A DNA stretch of 45,664 nt, taken from contig CAZEES010000006.1 in the NCBI GenBank assembly GCA_964511265.1, positions 1 through 45,664 of the forward strand. Reading direction: 5' to 3'. The DNA is from Nitrosopelagicus sp964511265 (GTDB lineage: Archaea > Thermoproteota > Nitrososphaeria > Nitrososphaerales > Nitrosopumilaceae). The notes below the pieces were generated by a model, which made no database searches, had not been told where the DNA came from, and was given only the letters and a program-made list of their open reading frames with translations. Positions 23,165-31,985 of this stretch are shown here, in pieces. The number at the start of each line of letters is the position of its first letter. Within the stretch, counting starts at the first letter, position 1. The position numbers and the translations under genes are program-made.

Positions 23165-23172
23165 TATAAAAG
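23165..23172 (+). promoter_or_regulatory. TATA box of the GAPDH gene
   Basis: TATAAAAG is centred about 25 nt before the ATG at 23192, an excellent archaeal TATA box for a leaderless transcript. Confidence 0.7.
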
Positions 23173-23191
23173 AAGGATTCTATAACATTTC

Positions 23192-24244
23192 ATGATGAAG
23201 AAAGTCTTTGTCAATGGATATGGTTCCATAGGCAGTCGTATAATTCAGTTCATCAAAGATGATCCTGAGATTCAAGTAGTTGGGGTCGGTAAATATTCAC
23301 CAGATTCAAAAGTTACCGAAGCAATAGAACGAGGATTTAATGTATATGTTCCCGAAAAGAATCAAAACGCTTTTTCTGATTTTAGCATAACTGGAAATAT
23401 AGAGTCTGCATTAGATGAATCTGATCTAGTAATTGATGCATCCCCTGGAGGGTACGGTTTTAAAAATAAAAAATTATTCTACGAGCCTAGAGATATGATG
23501 TCAATATATCAGGGTGGAGAAACCATTGAAGGTGAAAATGCAGTATCTGATTTACTGTTTAATTCAAAAGTTAACTATGCAGATGCGATTGGGAAAAAGC
23601 ATGTGATGCAAGGAAGCTGTAATGTTACCGGAATGGGTCGAATTTTAGAACCATTAAGAAAGAATTTTGGAAATTCAATTAAAAGATTTGATGTTACTCT
23701 TGTAAGAAGATGGGCAGACATTGAGCAAACTGATAAATCCATAACTGATACAATTGAACTCACACAAAGTCCTCATCATGGCGAAGATGTAAAATCATAT
23801 TTTGGAAAAGATGCTCCATTATTTGTTCGTGCAATAAAAGTGCCGACTCGACAAATGCATCTACACATAATGGATATACGTTTTGATGGAAATGCCCCCT
23901 CTGTAGATGAAATACATAATATCTTCAAAAATGAATATGGCATTGCAACCTTATGGTCTGCAAAAGGAACTAAAGACATTAGAGATTTTGCTGAGAAATT
24001 GAATTTTAGTTTTAAAGATACAAACATGATTCACATACATGCAAACATGACGCAAAAAATTGATGATACTATACAAATAATGTATTCGGATGATCAAACA
24101 GGAATTGTAATTCCTGAAAACCATATACTATTGCAAGCAATGTTGTTTGAAAAATCATATGAAGATGCTGTCAAGCATACTGAAAAATTATTCAACATGT
24201 CTGAGAAAAAACAACTTCTTGAATCTAACTTTAGTAAAAAATAA
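23192..24244 (+). CDS. gap: Glyceraldehyde-3-phosphate dehydrogenase, archaeal type II
   Basis: A 350-aa NAD(P)-dependent enzyme interconverting glyceraldehyde 3-phosphate and 1,3-bisphosphoglycerate; in autotrophic archaea it serves gluconeogenesis. The Rossmann motif VNGYGSIGSR (residues 8-17), the DASPGGYG loop and the catalytic Cys143 in GSCNVTGMGR match the archaeal class. The start may be either of two adjacent ATG codons (23192 or 23195). It converges tail to tail with the CNNM-type gene. Confidence 0.95.
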   Translation: MMKKVFVNGYGSIGSRIIQFIKDDPEIQVVGVGKYSPDSKVTEAIERGFNVYVPEKNQNAFSDFSITGNIESALDESDLVIDASPGGYGFKNKKLFYEPRDMMSIYQGGETIEGENAVSDLLFNSKVNYADAIGKKHVMQGSCNVTGMGRILEPLRKNFGNSIKRFDVTLVRRWADIEQTDKSITDTIELTQSPHHGEDVKSYFGKDAPLFVRAIKVPTRQMHLHIMDIRFDGNAPSVDEIHNIFKNEYGIATLWSAKGTKDIRDFAEKLNFSFKDTNMIHIHANMTQKIDDTIQIMYSDDQTGIVIPENHILLQAMLFEKSYEDAVKHTEKLFNMSEKKQLLESNFSKK

Positions 24245-25489
24245 TTATTTAATTTTCTCTATTCTAATTTTATCTGGTTTATTTTTGGAAACTTTTTCTA
24301 CCATAATCCTTAGAGAATCAATTTCAATTTTGTCACCTTCTTTCGGTATGTCATGTAATTTTTCATGTAAAAGACCATTCAATCTTGAATAGTCATCCCC
24401 TTCTGGAATGCTAGTCTTAAAAATCTCATTAATTTTGTCAATTTCAATATCCCCATCAGTTAAAATTGCATCATTTCCTTCACTATGAAATATTTCTTGA
24501 ACAGTATCTTTCTCATCATGAATCTCTCCTACAATCTCTTCAAGCAAATCCTCTAATGTCACACACCCTTCAACTCCTCCAAATTCATCTACAACTATGG
24601 CCATGTGTGTTTGCCTTCCTTGCATTTCTTTTAATAAATCGCTTACACGTTTTTCTTGTGATACAAAAATTGGATCTCTCATTATGCTCTCAAGTGATAT
24701 CACCTTCTCATCATGTTCTAGTGATTTCAAAACATCTCGTACATGAACAATCCCAATAATGTTGTCATTGTTTTCGGAATAAACTGGAATTCTTGAAAAT
24801 CCGCTATTGTTTATTTCAGGTAATGCTTCAAACAGCATTTTTTTAGAATTTAATGTAAACATTTTGGTTCTAGGTGTCATTACTGAACGAATTACTATAT
24901 CGTCAAAATTCAATGCCCCGTGCACTAATTCGCTTTCTTGTTTTTCTATAGCCTTATCTTTTAATCCCTGATCAATAACTCCTTTGATCTCATCTTCCGT
25001 CAAACCTGGTGGATTATCACTACTTCCAGTTAATCGTATAATTCCTTTAGTTATTGATTCTAAAATCCTTACAATCGGATAAAATGCATAGCTAAATGCT
25101 AAGAGTACTCTGCTGTATCTTACAGCAATTTTTGCTGCATTTGCATTACAATATGTCTTCGGTGTAATCTCTCCAAAAACTAATATCAAAAATGTCATTA
25201 TGCCGATTACTATTGCTAATCCATCATTTCCAAATATTTTTAGTGCAATGTCAGTTGCAATTGCAGTTGCTGCAACATTTACTAAATTATTTCCTAAATT
25301 AACACTGGCCATCATCCGACTAGGATTTGTTTTTAGTTTTAGAAGCGATGTAGACCCTTTCACTTTATCTCTAACCATTTGCTCAATCTTGGAAATTCGA
25401 ACTCCTACTAATGCAACTTCTAGTCCACTAAAGAAGCCAGAAAGCCCAATCAAAACCACTAGTAACGGAATCTCAAATTCTATTTGCAT
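24245..25489 (-). CDS. CNNM/CorC-type protein (DUF21 + CBS pair + CorC_HlyC)
   Basis: A 414-aa membrane protein. The N-terminal DUF21 region (about 1-180) has several helices (VVLIGLSGFFSGLEVALVGV, LVIGIMTFLILVFGE). A CBS pair (about 190-320; VMTPRTKMFTLN, SRIPVYSENNDNIIGIVHV, IVVDEFGGVEGCVTLEDLLE) and a C-terminal CorC_HlyC domain follow. Relatives are linked to Mg2+/Co2+ efflux or transport regulation; older annotation as hemolysin is misleading. A TATA-like stretch lies about 20-27 nt upstream. Confidence 0.9.
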   Translation of the reverse strand: MQIEFEIPLLVVLIGLSGFFSGLEVALVGVRISKIEQMVRDKVKGSTSLLKLKTNPSRMMASVNLGNNLVNVAATAIATDIALKIFGNDGLAIVIGIMTFLILVFGEITPKTYCNANAAKIAVRYSRVLLAFSYAFYPIVRILESITKGIIRLTGSSDNPPGLTEDEIKGVIDQGLKDKAIEKQESELVHGALNFDDIVIRSVMTPRTKMFTLNSKKMLFEALPEINNSGFSRIPVYSENNDNIIGIVHVRDVLKSLEHDEKVISLESIMRDPIFVSQEKRVSDLLKEMQGRQTHMAIVVDEFGGVEGCVTLEDLLEEIVGEIHDEKDTVQEIFHSEGNDAILTDGDIEIDKINEIFKTSIPEGDDYSRLNGLLHEKLHDIPKEGDKIEIDSLRIMVEKVSKNKPDKIRIEKIK

Positions 25490-25638
25490 TCAAATCCCTC
25501 TAATAATTTTATTTTATTGAAACAACCACTGCGTATCATTTATTGTAGTAACCACCACATCTTCGGATTGATCTAATTTGTTATTGGTTTCTATTAAGCC
25601 TTAAGATGAAGCAAAATTGATTTTTTATTAATATGAGC

Positions 25639-26982
25639 CTAGTTTTTTGGCGGTCTTGCAAATCTATTTCCAGGATCATTATGATAATCAATTGGTAGTA
25701 GTGGTTCTTTTTGACGTCCGGTAAGAATGCCTACTACTTTGTCATCTTTACTAATGATTTCTTTATCTCTTAATTTTTTTATGCCTGCAACGGTTGCGCC
25801 TGATGCCATTTCACAATCAAATCCATTTAATCCTACCACGGACATTCCATCAAGCATCTCTTTGTCAGTCACTTCCTCTACAATTCCATTTGTAAAATCT
25901 AATGCACGTAATCCTTTTGCAATGTTTGAAGGTTTTCCAATTTGTATAGCAGTTGCTTTAGTTTTTGGTTTAAGACTTTCATCTTCATTCATCTTACTGT
26001 AAAATTCGTTAATTAATTCAAAGTTAGGTGCACCATCATTCCATCTTAGTTTTTCTTCATCAAATATTCCATTAAATAATTGATAGAGGGTATTTGCCCC
26101 ACTTGCATTAATTACTGCAATTCGTGGAATCTTCTTAATCCATCCCCATTCGTATAATTCCATCAAACTTTTTCCACAACTAGATGTATTTCCTAATGCA
26201 CCTCCTGGATAAACAATCCAATCTGGAACTTCCCAGTCTAATGCCTCAAGTACTCTGAAAGGAATTGTTTTTTGTCCTTCAATTCTAAATGGATTAACTG
26301 AATTCACAGTATAACTTCCCGGCTCTTTTGCAGATTCTAATGATTTAGTAAACGCATCATCAAAGTTTCCATTTACTTTGACCAACTGTGTTCCAAATTG
26401 ATATGCTTGACTTAATTTTCCTGGGGCAATTTGTCCATCTGGAATATACACATCACATTCCATATTTTCATTTGCAGCAAACATCCCTGCGGATGCAGAT
26501 GTATTTCCTGTTGATGCACAGATGATCTTTTTGGCCCCCATCAACTTTCCATGTGTCACTGCTGCAGCCATTCCATTATCTTTGAATGATCCACTTGGAT
26601 TGTATCCTTCTGGTTGAAATAGTACATTGTCATTCTTAATTCCAACAAATTCTGAAACTTTGGTCATGTGATAAGGCTTTGATTGTCTTCCTTCTGCCCC
26701 ATCCAATGAGACTAAATGCTTTGCACATTGTTCAATGTCTTCTGTATCGATCTCACAGAAGTTTAATAATTCTCTAAATCTCCAGACTCCGCTTTCATTG
26801 TAAATGCTCCCTTGCGGGTTTCTTCTTTGATAAAATAGCTCTTTTAAATTTGAATTTGGTGCGTTTTCATATCTGACATCGAGTAAATTATTACATGAAT
26901 TACATTTTATTGACATTGATCTTATAGGATATGTTTTACCACATTTAGGATTAATACATACAAGTTTTGCCCGTTGTAACAT
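25639..26982 (-). CDS. thrC: Threonine synthase
   Basis: A PLP enzyme converting O-phosphohomoserine to threonine. The 447-aa protein begins with a zinc-ribbon (Cys9, Cys14, Cys27, Cys30), then a fold-type II core with the PLP lysine Lys134 in NPSGSFKDNGMAA and the phosphate-binding GALGNTSSCGKS loop. Some archaeal threonine synthases carry such a ribbon. A TATA element (CTTTAAATT, minus, about 27005-27013) is 26 nt upstream. The threonine-consuming ilvA gene lies 8 kb away. Confidence 0.92.
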   Translation of the reverse strand: MLQRAKLVCINPKCGKTYPIRSMSIKCNSCNNLLDVRYENAPNSNLKELFYQRRNPQGSIYNESGVWRFRELLNFCEIDTEDIEQCAKHLVSLDGAEGRQSKPYHMTKVSEFVGIKNDNVLFQPEGYNPSGSFKDNGMAAAVTHGKLMGAKKIICASTGNTSASAGMFAANENMECDVYIPDGQIAPGKLSQAYQFGTQLVKVNGNFDDAFTKSLESAKEPGSYTVNSVNPFRIEGQKTIPFRVLEALDWEVPDWIVYPGGALGNTSSCGKSLMELYEWGWIKKIPRIAVINASGANTLYQLFNGIFDEEKLRWNDGAPNFELINEFYSKMNEDESLKPKTKATAIQIGKPSNIAKGLRALDFTNGIVEEVTDKEMLDGMSVVGLNGFDCEMASGATVAGIKKLRDKEIISKDDKVVGILTGRQKEPLLPIDYHNDPGNRFARPPKN

Positions 26983-27054
26983 ATCTCTAACAATGATTAC
27001 CTAGTAATTTAAAGGATAATTGTTAATCTTTACCTCATATTTTCAAAATGTTTA

Positions 27055-27086
27055 CTAAGTAAGATTTACAACTAATTTTTACTTAG
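27055..27086. repeat. Inverted repeat around the promoter of the 125-aa gene
   Basis: CTAAGTAA (27055-27062) and TTACTTAG (27079-27086) form a perfect 8-bp inverted repeat with a 16-nt spacer. The spacer includes GATTTACA, at the TATA distance (about 26 nt) from the ATG at 27094. The position suits a repressor site; function is inferred. Confidence 0.45.
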
Positions 27087-27093
27087 ATTCATT

Positions 27094-27471
27094 ATGGTTA
27101 CAGTTGATGAATATTTTCATGATCTTATGAAGAAAATTCTTGACAGTTATGATGTTATAAAAAATTTAGAGGATTCTGAAGATGATCTATTTGTTTTGGA
27201 TATGGAACTAACAAAAATTAATGGATTGTTGAAGGTTTTGCTCAGAAAATTAGGTGACTTTTCAGATAAAAATACCGAGTTTCCAAAATTGCAGAAAAAA
27301 ATCCAAAATTATTTTGAAAATCATTATTTTGTAAGTGAGCTTGAAAAAATCAAAGAGATTTACTCCAAGGATCCATTGCGTATTAAAAACATTAGAAATT
27401 CAATTATTAACTCACTTGAAGGTGGTAATATGATCTTTCAAATACATGATGTTACGAGAGACTTGAAATAA
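27094..27471 (+). CDS. Hypothetical helical protein (125 aa)
   Basis: A soluble, acidic, all-helical protein with heptad-like leucines (VIKNLEDSEDDLFVLDMEL, TKINGLLKVLLRKLGDFS), suggesting a coiled coil or helical bundle. No metal motif or membrane segment. I do not recognise the family. It ends just where the converging 104-aa gene ends. An inverted repeat surrounds its probable TATA region. Confidence 0.65.
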   Translation: MVTVDEYFHDLMKKILDSYDVIKNLEDSEDDLFVLDMELTKINGLLKVLLRKLGDFSDKNTEFPKLQKKIQNYFENHYFVSELEKIKEIYSKDPLRIKNIRNSIINSLEGGNMIFQIHDVTRDLK

Positions 27472-27786
27472 TTATTTCTTCTTCTTCTTTGAAATCTTAG
27501 AATCTTTATCTTTGATTTGTTTTTCAACTTCAGATTTTTTATCATCTACAGCTTTGAAGACCTCTTGTATCAATCCATCTAGATGTCCATCTGAAATTTC
27601 AGGTGAAACTGATTCTGCAATGTTGTTGATTGCCGCCGATATCTCTGAACTTACCTGCTCAAAACTCTCAGGATCTTCGGCTGCGGTTGCATACAATGTT
27701 TTTAGATTATCAACTTGATTTAATACTTGATCCGTCAAAGTAACTTTGTATTGAGCGCCGTTTACTTCAATATCCTTTGTAATCAT
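27472..27786 (-). CDS. Hypothetical protein with Lys-rich tail (104 aa)
   Basis: The N-terminus forms short strands (IEVNGAQYKVTLTD); the rest is helical and acidic, ending in a lysine tail (DSKISKKKKK). It has no cysteine and no membrane segment. The family is not recognised; the composition suggests a soluble protein with an exposed basic end. It lies 41 nt downstream of the 119-aa gene on the same strand, perhaps co-transcribed. Confidence 0.65.
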   Translation of the reverse strand: MITKDIEVNGAQYKVTLTDQVLNQVDNLKTLYATAAEDPESFEQVSSEISAAINNIAESVSPEISDGHLDGLIQEVFKAVDDKKSEVEKQIKDKDSKISKKKKK

Positions 27787-27827
27787 AAATTTTGATCGAA
27801 AAGTAGGTTCTTATAAGTTTCTGACGA

Positions 27828-28187
27828 TTAGAATTCGATCATATCAAGTGCCGCTGCATCACTGATTAGTGTTGTATGTCTTGAATTTATCACGTATCCA
27901 TTCTTAATCTCTTTTGTAGGAACCCATCTATTTGTGGATGTGTAATGTCTATCTTTGATTAATTTTTTTTCTACTTCTTCAATATCTAATTCTCCTTCTT
28001 CAACTTTCTGTGCTTCCAAATGTTTGATTGTAATCAAAATTTTATTTACTTTCACCCTATCTCCAAATTTCCATTGTGAAGGGGGGGTTTCATCAGATAC
28101 TTCTACTACTTTTACCTTCATTTCTTTTGTTCCTAGAACATTCTTGCTGACTAACATACGTTCGTCGATGAAATCTGAAAAACTCAT
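27828..28187 (-). CDS. Hypothetical protein (119 aa)
   Basis: A mixed alpha/beta soluble protein. The first half contains beta strands (EMKVKVVEVSDETPPSQW, DRVKVNKILITIKHL), a charged helix (EEGELDIEEVEKKLIKD) and a C-terminal strand region ending ALDMIEF. The strand-rich start could be an OB-like barrel, but I do not recognise it. A C7 run on the coding strand (28081-28087) stays in frame. A TATA (TTTATTTATT, minus, 28208-28220) precedes the ATG at the leaderless distance. Confidence 0.65.
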   Translation of the reverse strand: MSFSDFIDERMLVSKNVLGTKEMKVKVVEVSDETPPSQWKFGDRVKVNKILITIKHLEAQKVEEGELDIEEVEKKLIKDRHYTSTNRWVPTKEIKNGYVINSRHTTLISDAAALDMIEF

Positions 28188-28247
28188 AATACAATTCTTT
28201 AATTGCTATTAATAAATAAAGACCTCAATCCCGCACTGATATGATTA

Positions 28248-28799
28248 TCACAATTTCAATATTTTTTGATATCTGGAAAAAAATGGCATTTGGTAATCTT
28301 TTAGATTGAAATTCTTCTTCTGTCCATCTTTTAATGCATATGTGGTTCCGTCATATCTGCATACAATGTCTGTTGGAATTCTTTTCTGATTCCATACTTT
28401 GTAAAATTCCCTTAATTCCCTCTTTTCATATTCCCCGACTCCAATTCTCTTTTTTGATAAAAACTTGAATGCAAGAATTACTTTTCGAGTCTTATATACC
28501 TCAAAATTATCTGTCCAGTTTAAACATCGGATTATTTGATCAAATGGCACCGTCAACGTGGTCCCTGTTCCAGATTTTGCCTCAATTGTAAATAATACGC
28601 TCTCATTATTGTTCACACATAAAATGTCGGGAAGTGCCACGCTTGGGGACCCTAATCTGAATGCCTTCCAATTTTCCATTTTATTAAAGCGTTTAACTAA
28701 CGTATCCTCCCAATTGTATCCTCTCTGACGTCTGGTTTGTGCAATTTTTTTAAAATTTAGTGATTTGGTCTTGCTTTCAATCTTTAATCTATTCTTCAT
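28248..28799 (-). CDS. hjc: Hjc-like Holliday junction resolvase (PD-(D/E)XK nuclease)
   Basis: A 183-aa protein with a complete PD-(D/E)XK active site: Glu31 in GYNWEDTLVKRF, Asp58 in SVALPDILCV, and Glu73-x-Lys75 in FTIEAKSGTG. This order and spacing match archaeal Hjc resolvases, which cleave four-way DNA junctions in recombination. The C-terminal 60 residues are basic and aromatic-rich and extend beyond the typical roughly 140-aa Hjc. Another archaeal nuclease of this fold is possible. Confidence 0.7.
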   Translation of the reverse strand: MKNRLKIESKTKSLNFKKIAQTRRQRGYNWEDTLVKRFNKMENWKAFRLGSPSVALPDILCVNNNESVLFTIEAKSGTGTTLTVPFDQIIRCLNWTDNFEVYKTRKVILAFKFLSKKRIGVGEYEKRELREFYKVWNQKRIPTDIVCRYDGTTYALKDGQKKNFNLKDYQMPFFSRYQKILKL

Positions 28800-28857
28800 G
28801 TGAAATTGTTGAATTTGTATGATTTAGTACTGTAGGTTATAGTGTAATGACCTCTTG

Positions 28858-29181
28858 CTAATTGTTTTCAACAGTGAATGAATATTTCGGTTTATTTTGA
28901 AATGATGCTGCCATCTTTACTCTTTGTCCAATCTCTGGCTCAGTGGAAGATAAAATCTCACCTAGAATTTTAATTTCGTCATCAATTTCAATTAATCCAA
29001 AATACACGGAATCTTTTTTGGAGAACTCGATTATTGTACCTCTGTTCATAGATTCTTTCCATTTTGTCTCTTCATGGCATAAATGACATATTTCTTTTGG
29101 TGGCCATATGGCATGGTTACATTTTTCACAATAGCAAATTTGAAAAATTCCCTGTTCTAATTGTTCTTCAAAAAATGTCAA
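28858..29181 (-). CDS. DUF35 OB-fold/zinc-ribbon protein (thiolase partner)
   Basis: A 107-aa protein with a rubredoxin-like zinc ribbon (CEKC and CHLC) followed by an OB-like fold (NRGTIIEFSKKDSVYFGLIEIDDEIKILGEI), the DUF35 layout. In archaea DUF35 proteins bind thiolase and can bridge it to HMG-CoA synthase. It overlaps the thiolase stop by 4 nt, strongly suggesting a complex between the two products. Confidence 0.9.
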   Translation of the reverse strand: MTFFEEQLEQGIFQICYCEKCNHAIWPPKEICHLCHEETKWKESMNRGTIIEFSKKDSVYFGLIEIDDEIKILGEILSSTEPEIGQRVKMAASFQNKPKYSFTVENN

Positions 29182-30284
29182 TTCGCTAGTACCATGACTG
29201 AACTTGATGTTCCTGCGGCAGACATATTGTGAATTAGGCCCGTTCTTACATCTGAAATTTGACGTTTTTCCGATTTTCCTTGAAGTTGATGTGTTATCTC
29301 TATTGTCTGCGAAATTCCTGTTGCACCTAATGGGTGACCTGCTCCGATTAATCCTCCTCTGGGATTGATCATTTTATTTTCGGTGTTAAACAAATTTCTA
29401 ACAAACTCCCCACTTTTCTCATTTGATGTAATTCCTAATTCTGATACTGCCATTAATTCACAAACTGAAAATGCATCGTGTACCTCTGCCACATCAACTT
29501 GTCTTGGTTCAATATCTGCCATTTTGTAAGCAGAACTTGCAGCCATATGGGTACTTTTGATCTCTTCAAGAGGGTTCTTTGTAAAACTCGCAGATGTAGT
29601 TTTTTGTCCAATGCCTGTAATCCAAATTGGTTGCTCTGAAATTTTTTTAGCTGTTTGTTCAGATGCCAAGATTACTGATGAACTTCCTGAACATGAGCGT
29701 GAGCAATCTAAAATTCTAAGATCTTCCGTGATCTGTTTTGAATTCATCACTTCCGATATTGTCTTTGGCTCATTACTATATGCTTGAGGATTATCCATTG
29801 CATGTTTGTGGTTTTTTGCGGAAACGATTGCTAATTCTTCTTCGGTTGTATGAAATTTTCTTTTATATGCTTTTGTCAACATTGATGCCCAAAAAATTGG
29901 ATGCTCAAAACTTCCTCGTGCTTTATCCCACTCCAAAACTTGTCCGGGATTGGTTGCGGAATCTACTCCTGAGACTAGGACAACATCCGCCAATCCTGCT
30001 GAAATATAGGAATATGCAGAGATTATTGCGTTTGTTCCGGAACTACAAAGATGTTCAATAGAATGGGATACTCTTGGCTGAATATCATTCATCTCTGATA
30101 AAATGGCACCTAGATATTTTGAATTATTATTTGTAGAAACTAAAACTCCGTCGATATCTTTGGAATCACAATTTCTTGTGGCCTGAATACATTTGTTAGA
30201 AGATTCGAACAATGATTTTTCTACATTTGTCTCTTCTTTTGAGAATTTTGTTTGACCTGTGCTTACTATTGCTACTTTATTCAT
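29178..30284 (-). CDS. Thiolase family protein (acetyl-CoA acetyltransferase type)
   Basis: A 368-aa thiolase-fold enzyme of the archaeal/SCP-x class. The nucleophile is Cys80 in HSIEHLCSSGTNAI; VAEVHDAFSVCE and GGLIGAGHPLGATG complete the active site. It probably makes acetoacetyl-CoA from acetyl-CoA, for mevalonate or for the 3-hydroxypropionate/4-hydroxybutyrate cycle, though the exact substrate is not readable. It overlaps both neighbours by a few bases in the four-gene operon. Confidence 0.87.
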   Translation of the reverse strand: MNKVAIVSTGQTKFSKEETNVEKSLFESSNKCIQATRNCDSKDIDGVLVSTNNNSKYLGAILSEMNDIQPRVSHSIEHLCSSGTNAIISAYSYISAGLADVVLVSGVDSATNPGQVLEWDKARGSFEHPIFWASMLTKAYKRKFHTTEEELAIVSAKNHKHAMDNPQAYSNEPKTISEVMNSKQITEDLRILDCSRSCSGSSSVILASEQTAKKISEQPIWITGIGQKTTSASFTKNPLEEIKSTHMAASSAYKMADIEPRQVDVAEVHDAFSVCELMAVSELGITSNEKSGEFVRNLFNTENKMINPRGGLIGAGHPLGATGISQTIEITHQLQGKSEKRQISDVRTGLIHNMSAAGTSSSVMVLAN

Positions 30285-31278
30285 TCACTTCTCCGGAAAA
30301 CGTGGTTGTTAATAATTGAAAAGACTCCTTGACATCCCCAATTGGATTAAATTGTATAATTGGAAGATCTATTCCTATGTCTCGAAATGCATTTAGCTTT
30401 TTTATTGCAACATCAGGGGTCCCTGCAATACATAGATCATCCAACATCTTGTTCGGGACTAATTTTCCTAAATGCTCTAATCCTGTTTTTTTATACTCGT
30501 CGTAAATGATTTGTGTTTCTTTAGAATATCCATTTGATTCTAAAAACTCGCGATAAATTTTTCCAACTGCAATGTAAAAACTAAGAGTTTTTTTTGCACG
30601 ATTAACTGCTTTTTCACAATCATTGTCAACACATGTAATGATTTGTAGACTGGTGTCGATTTTCCTCCTTTTTTGCATATTTGAAATTGTTTTTTTCATT
30701 TCTTCTTTCGGTCTTAAATAAAATATCGCTCCATTTGCAACCTCCCATGTCAATTCTACCATTTTTTGATTAATTGCTGCAAGATAAATTGGAATTTCTT
30801 TTCTTAACGGATTTGTTAATAACGAGAACTCTTTCAAGGAAAAAATCCTTCCAGAATAAGTAATTTTTTTACCAGTTAATGCCAGACGTATTATCTCCAC
30901 ATATTCTCTCATTCTTTGTACAGGATTTTCAAAAGACTGACCATGAAAATTTTCAATTATAGGTTCACTACTTGTTCCTAATCCAAGTATTAACCTGCCG
31001 TTTGAAATTGTATCTATTGTTACGGCTCCCATTGCAATCAAACTTGGACTTCGTGAATAGATGTTGATTATTGATGAGCCAATTTTCGAAAATTTATTTT
31101 GCCTTGACGCAATTCCAAGCATGGAAAAATTTTCCATTCCCCATGTCTCGGGAATCCACATAACTTCGGGTTTTACTTCATTTAGTTTTTGAGAACAATG
31201 TAGAACTTCTTCAATCGAAAGCAATGAACCTAAACTATATGATAATCTTTCCATTTCAATACTTGAAGTATTTGGCAT
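30277..31278 (-). CDS. LLM-class flavin/F420-dependent oxidoreductase
   Basis: A 333-aa TIM-barrel protein of the bacterial-luciferase-like superfamily, closest in style to archaeal F420-dependent reductases: EVMWIPETWGMENFSMLGIA, RLILGLGTSSEPIIENFHG, PIYLAAINQKMVELTWEVANG and a C-terminal GTPDVAIKKLNAFRDIGID. The substrate is unknown. It overlaps the nucleotidyltransferase gene by 23 nt and the thiolase by 8 nt. Confidence 0.85.
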   Translation of the reverse strand: MPNTSSIEMERLSYSLGSLLSIEEVLHCSQKLNEVKPEVMWIPETWGMENFSMLGIASRQNKFSKIGSSIINIYSRSPSLIAMGAVTIDTISNGRLILGLGTSSEPIIENFHGQSFENPVQRMREYVEIIRLALTGKKITYSGRIFSLKEFSLLTNPLRKEIPIYLAAINQKMVELTWEVANGAIFYLRPKEEMKKTISNMQKRRKIDTSLQIITCVDNDCEKAVNRAKKTLSFYIAVGKIYREFLESNGYSKETQIIYDEYKKTGLEHLGKLVPNKMLDDLCIAGTPDVAIKKLNAFRDIGIDLPIIQFNPIGDVKESFQLLTTTFSGEVNE

Positions 31279-31945
31279 GTCTTTTCGATTTTATCTCTTT
31301 TGAGCATTCTTCGATGTCTTTATGAGAATCTATAGAAAACCACAATGCATTCTTGAATTTTACAGTGTTTAACATCTTATTTTTTGCCATTTTTGAAAAA
31401 ACAATTTCTTCCAAACTTCCTTTTTTTGGAATCATTTTCTCAATATCTCTTGAAAGATGATATATTCCGGGGTTCATCCATACATTTGCAACATCCATTT
31501 TTTCATTAAATCTCAAAATTTTATTATTTTTAATATTCATGGTCCCAAATTTTGTTTTCAATTCATTGGCTGCAATTGTGTTTGGTTTTTTCATAATCTT
31601 CTTAAGATCAATATTTGTAACAATATCTCCATTTAGTACTAAAAAGGATTCATCGTTCACATATGCAAGTGCTTTTTTAATCGCGCCACCGGTACCTAAC
31701 GGTGTTCTTTCAACTGAAAAAATTACATCGCATCCAAAGTTCTTTTTCTTTTTAAGAAATTCTTCGATTAGTTTTGATTTGTATCCACTTGAGATTATGA
31801 TCTCAGTGATTCCATATTTTTTCAAGTATTTTATACTACGTTCAATTAATGGCTTGTTATTTATTGGAATTAGTGGTTTTGGAATCTTATCTGTAATTGG
31901 GCGTAGTCTTTTCCCTCTGCCCCCAGCCAAAATTATTGCCTTCAT
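31256..31945 (-). CDS. NDP-sugar nucleotidyltransferase (GlmU/RmlA-like)
   Basis: A 229-aa nucleotidyltransferase with the signature LAGGRGKRLRPITDKIPKPL (residues 6-25), the sugar-nucleotide metal Asp in VLNGDIVTN and the product-loop GTGGAIKKAL. It activates a sugar phosphate with an NTP; the sugar is not determinable. It has only the catalytic domain, with no left-handed helix. It is the first gene of the operon; a TATA-like ATTTTTTAAG lies at 31967-31974. Confidence 0.88.
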   Translation of the reverse strand: MKAIILAGGRGKRLRPITDKIPKPLIPINNKPLIERSIKYLKKYGITEIIISSGYKSKLIEEFLKKKKNFGCDVIFSVERTPLGTGGAIKKALAYVNDESFLVLNGDIVTNIDLKKIMKKPNTIAANELKTKFGTMNIKNNKILRFNEKMDVANVWMNPGIYHLSRDIEKMIPKKGSLEEIVFSKMAKNKMLNTVKFKNALWFSIDSHKDIEECSKEIKSKRHAKYFKY

Positions 31946-31985
31946 GTTATTTTCTAATCCCTTCTATTTTTTAAGCTATGTTATA

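Noticed and set aside
24147..24392. Plus-strand frame spanning the GAPDH end and the CNNM-type gene end
   Set aside because: It covers the 3' ends of two solid genes in other frames and has no start signal.
28081..28087. G7 run in the 119-aa gene as a possible frameshift
   Set aside because: The coding strand reads through it in frame (ETPPSQW) to a normal C-terminus, so no shift is needed.
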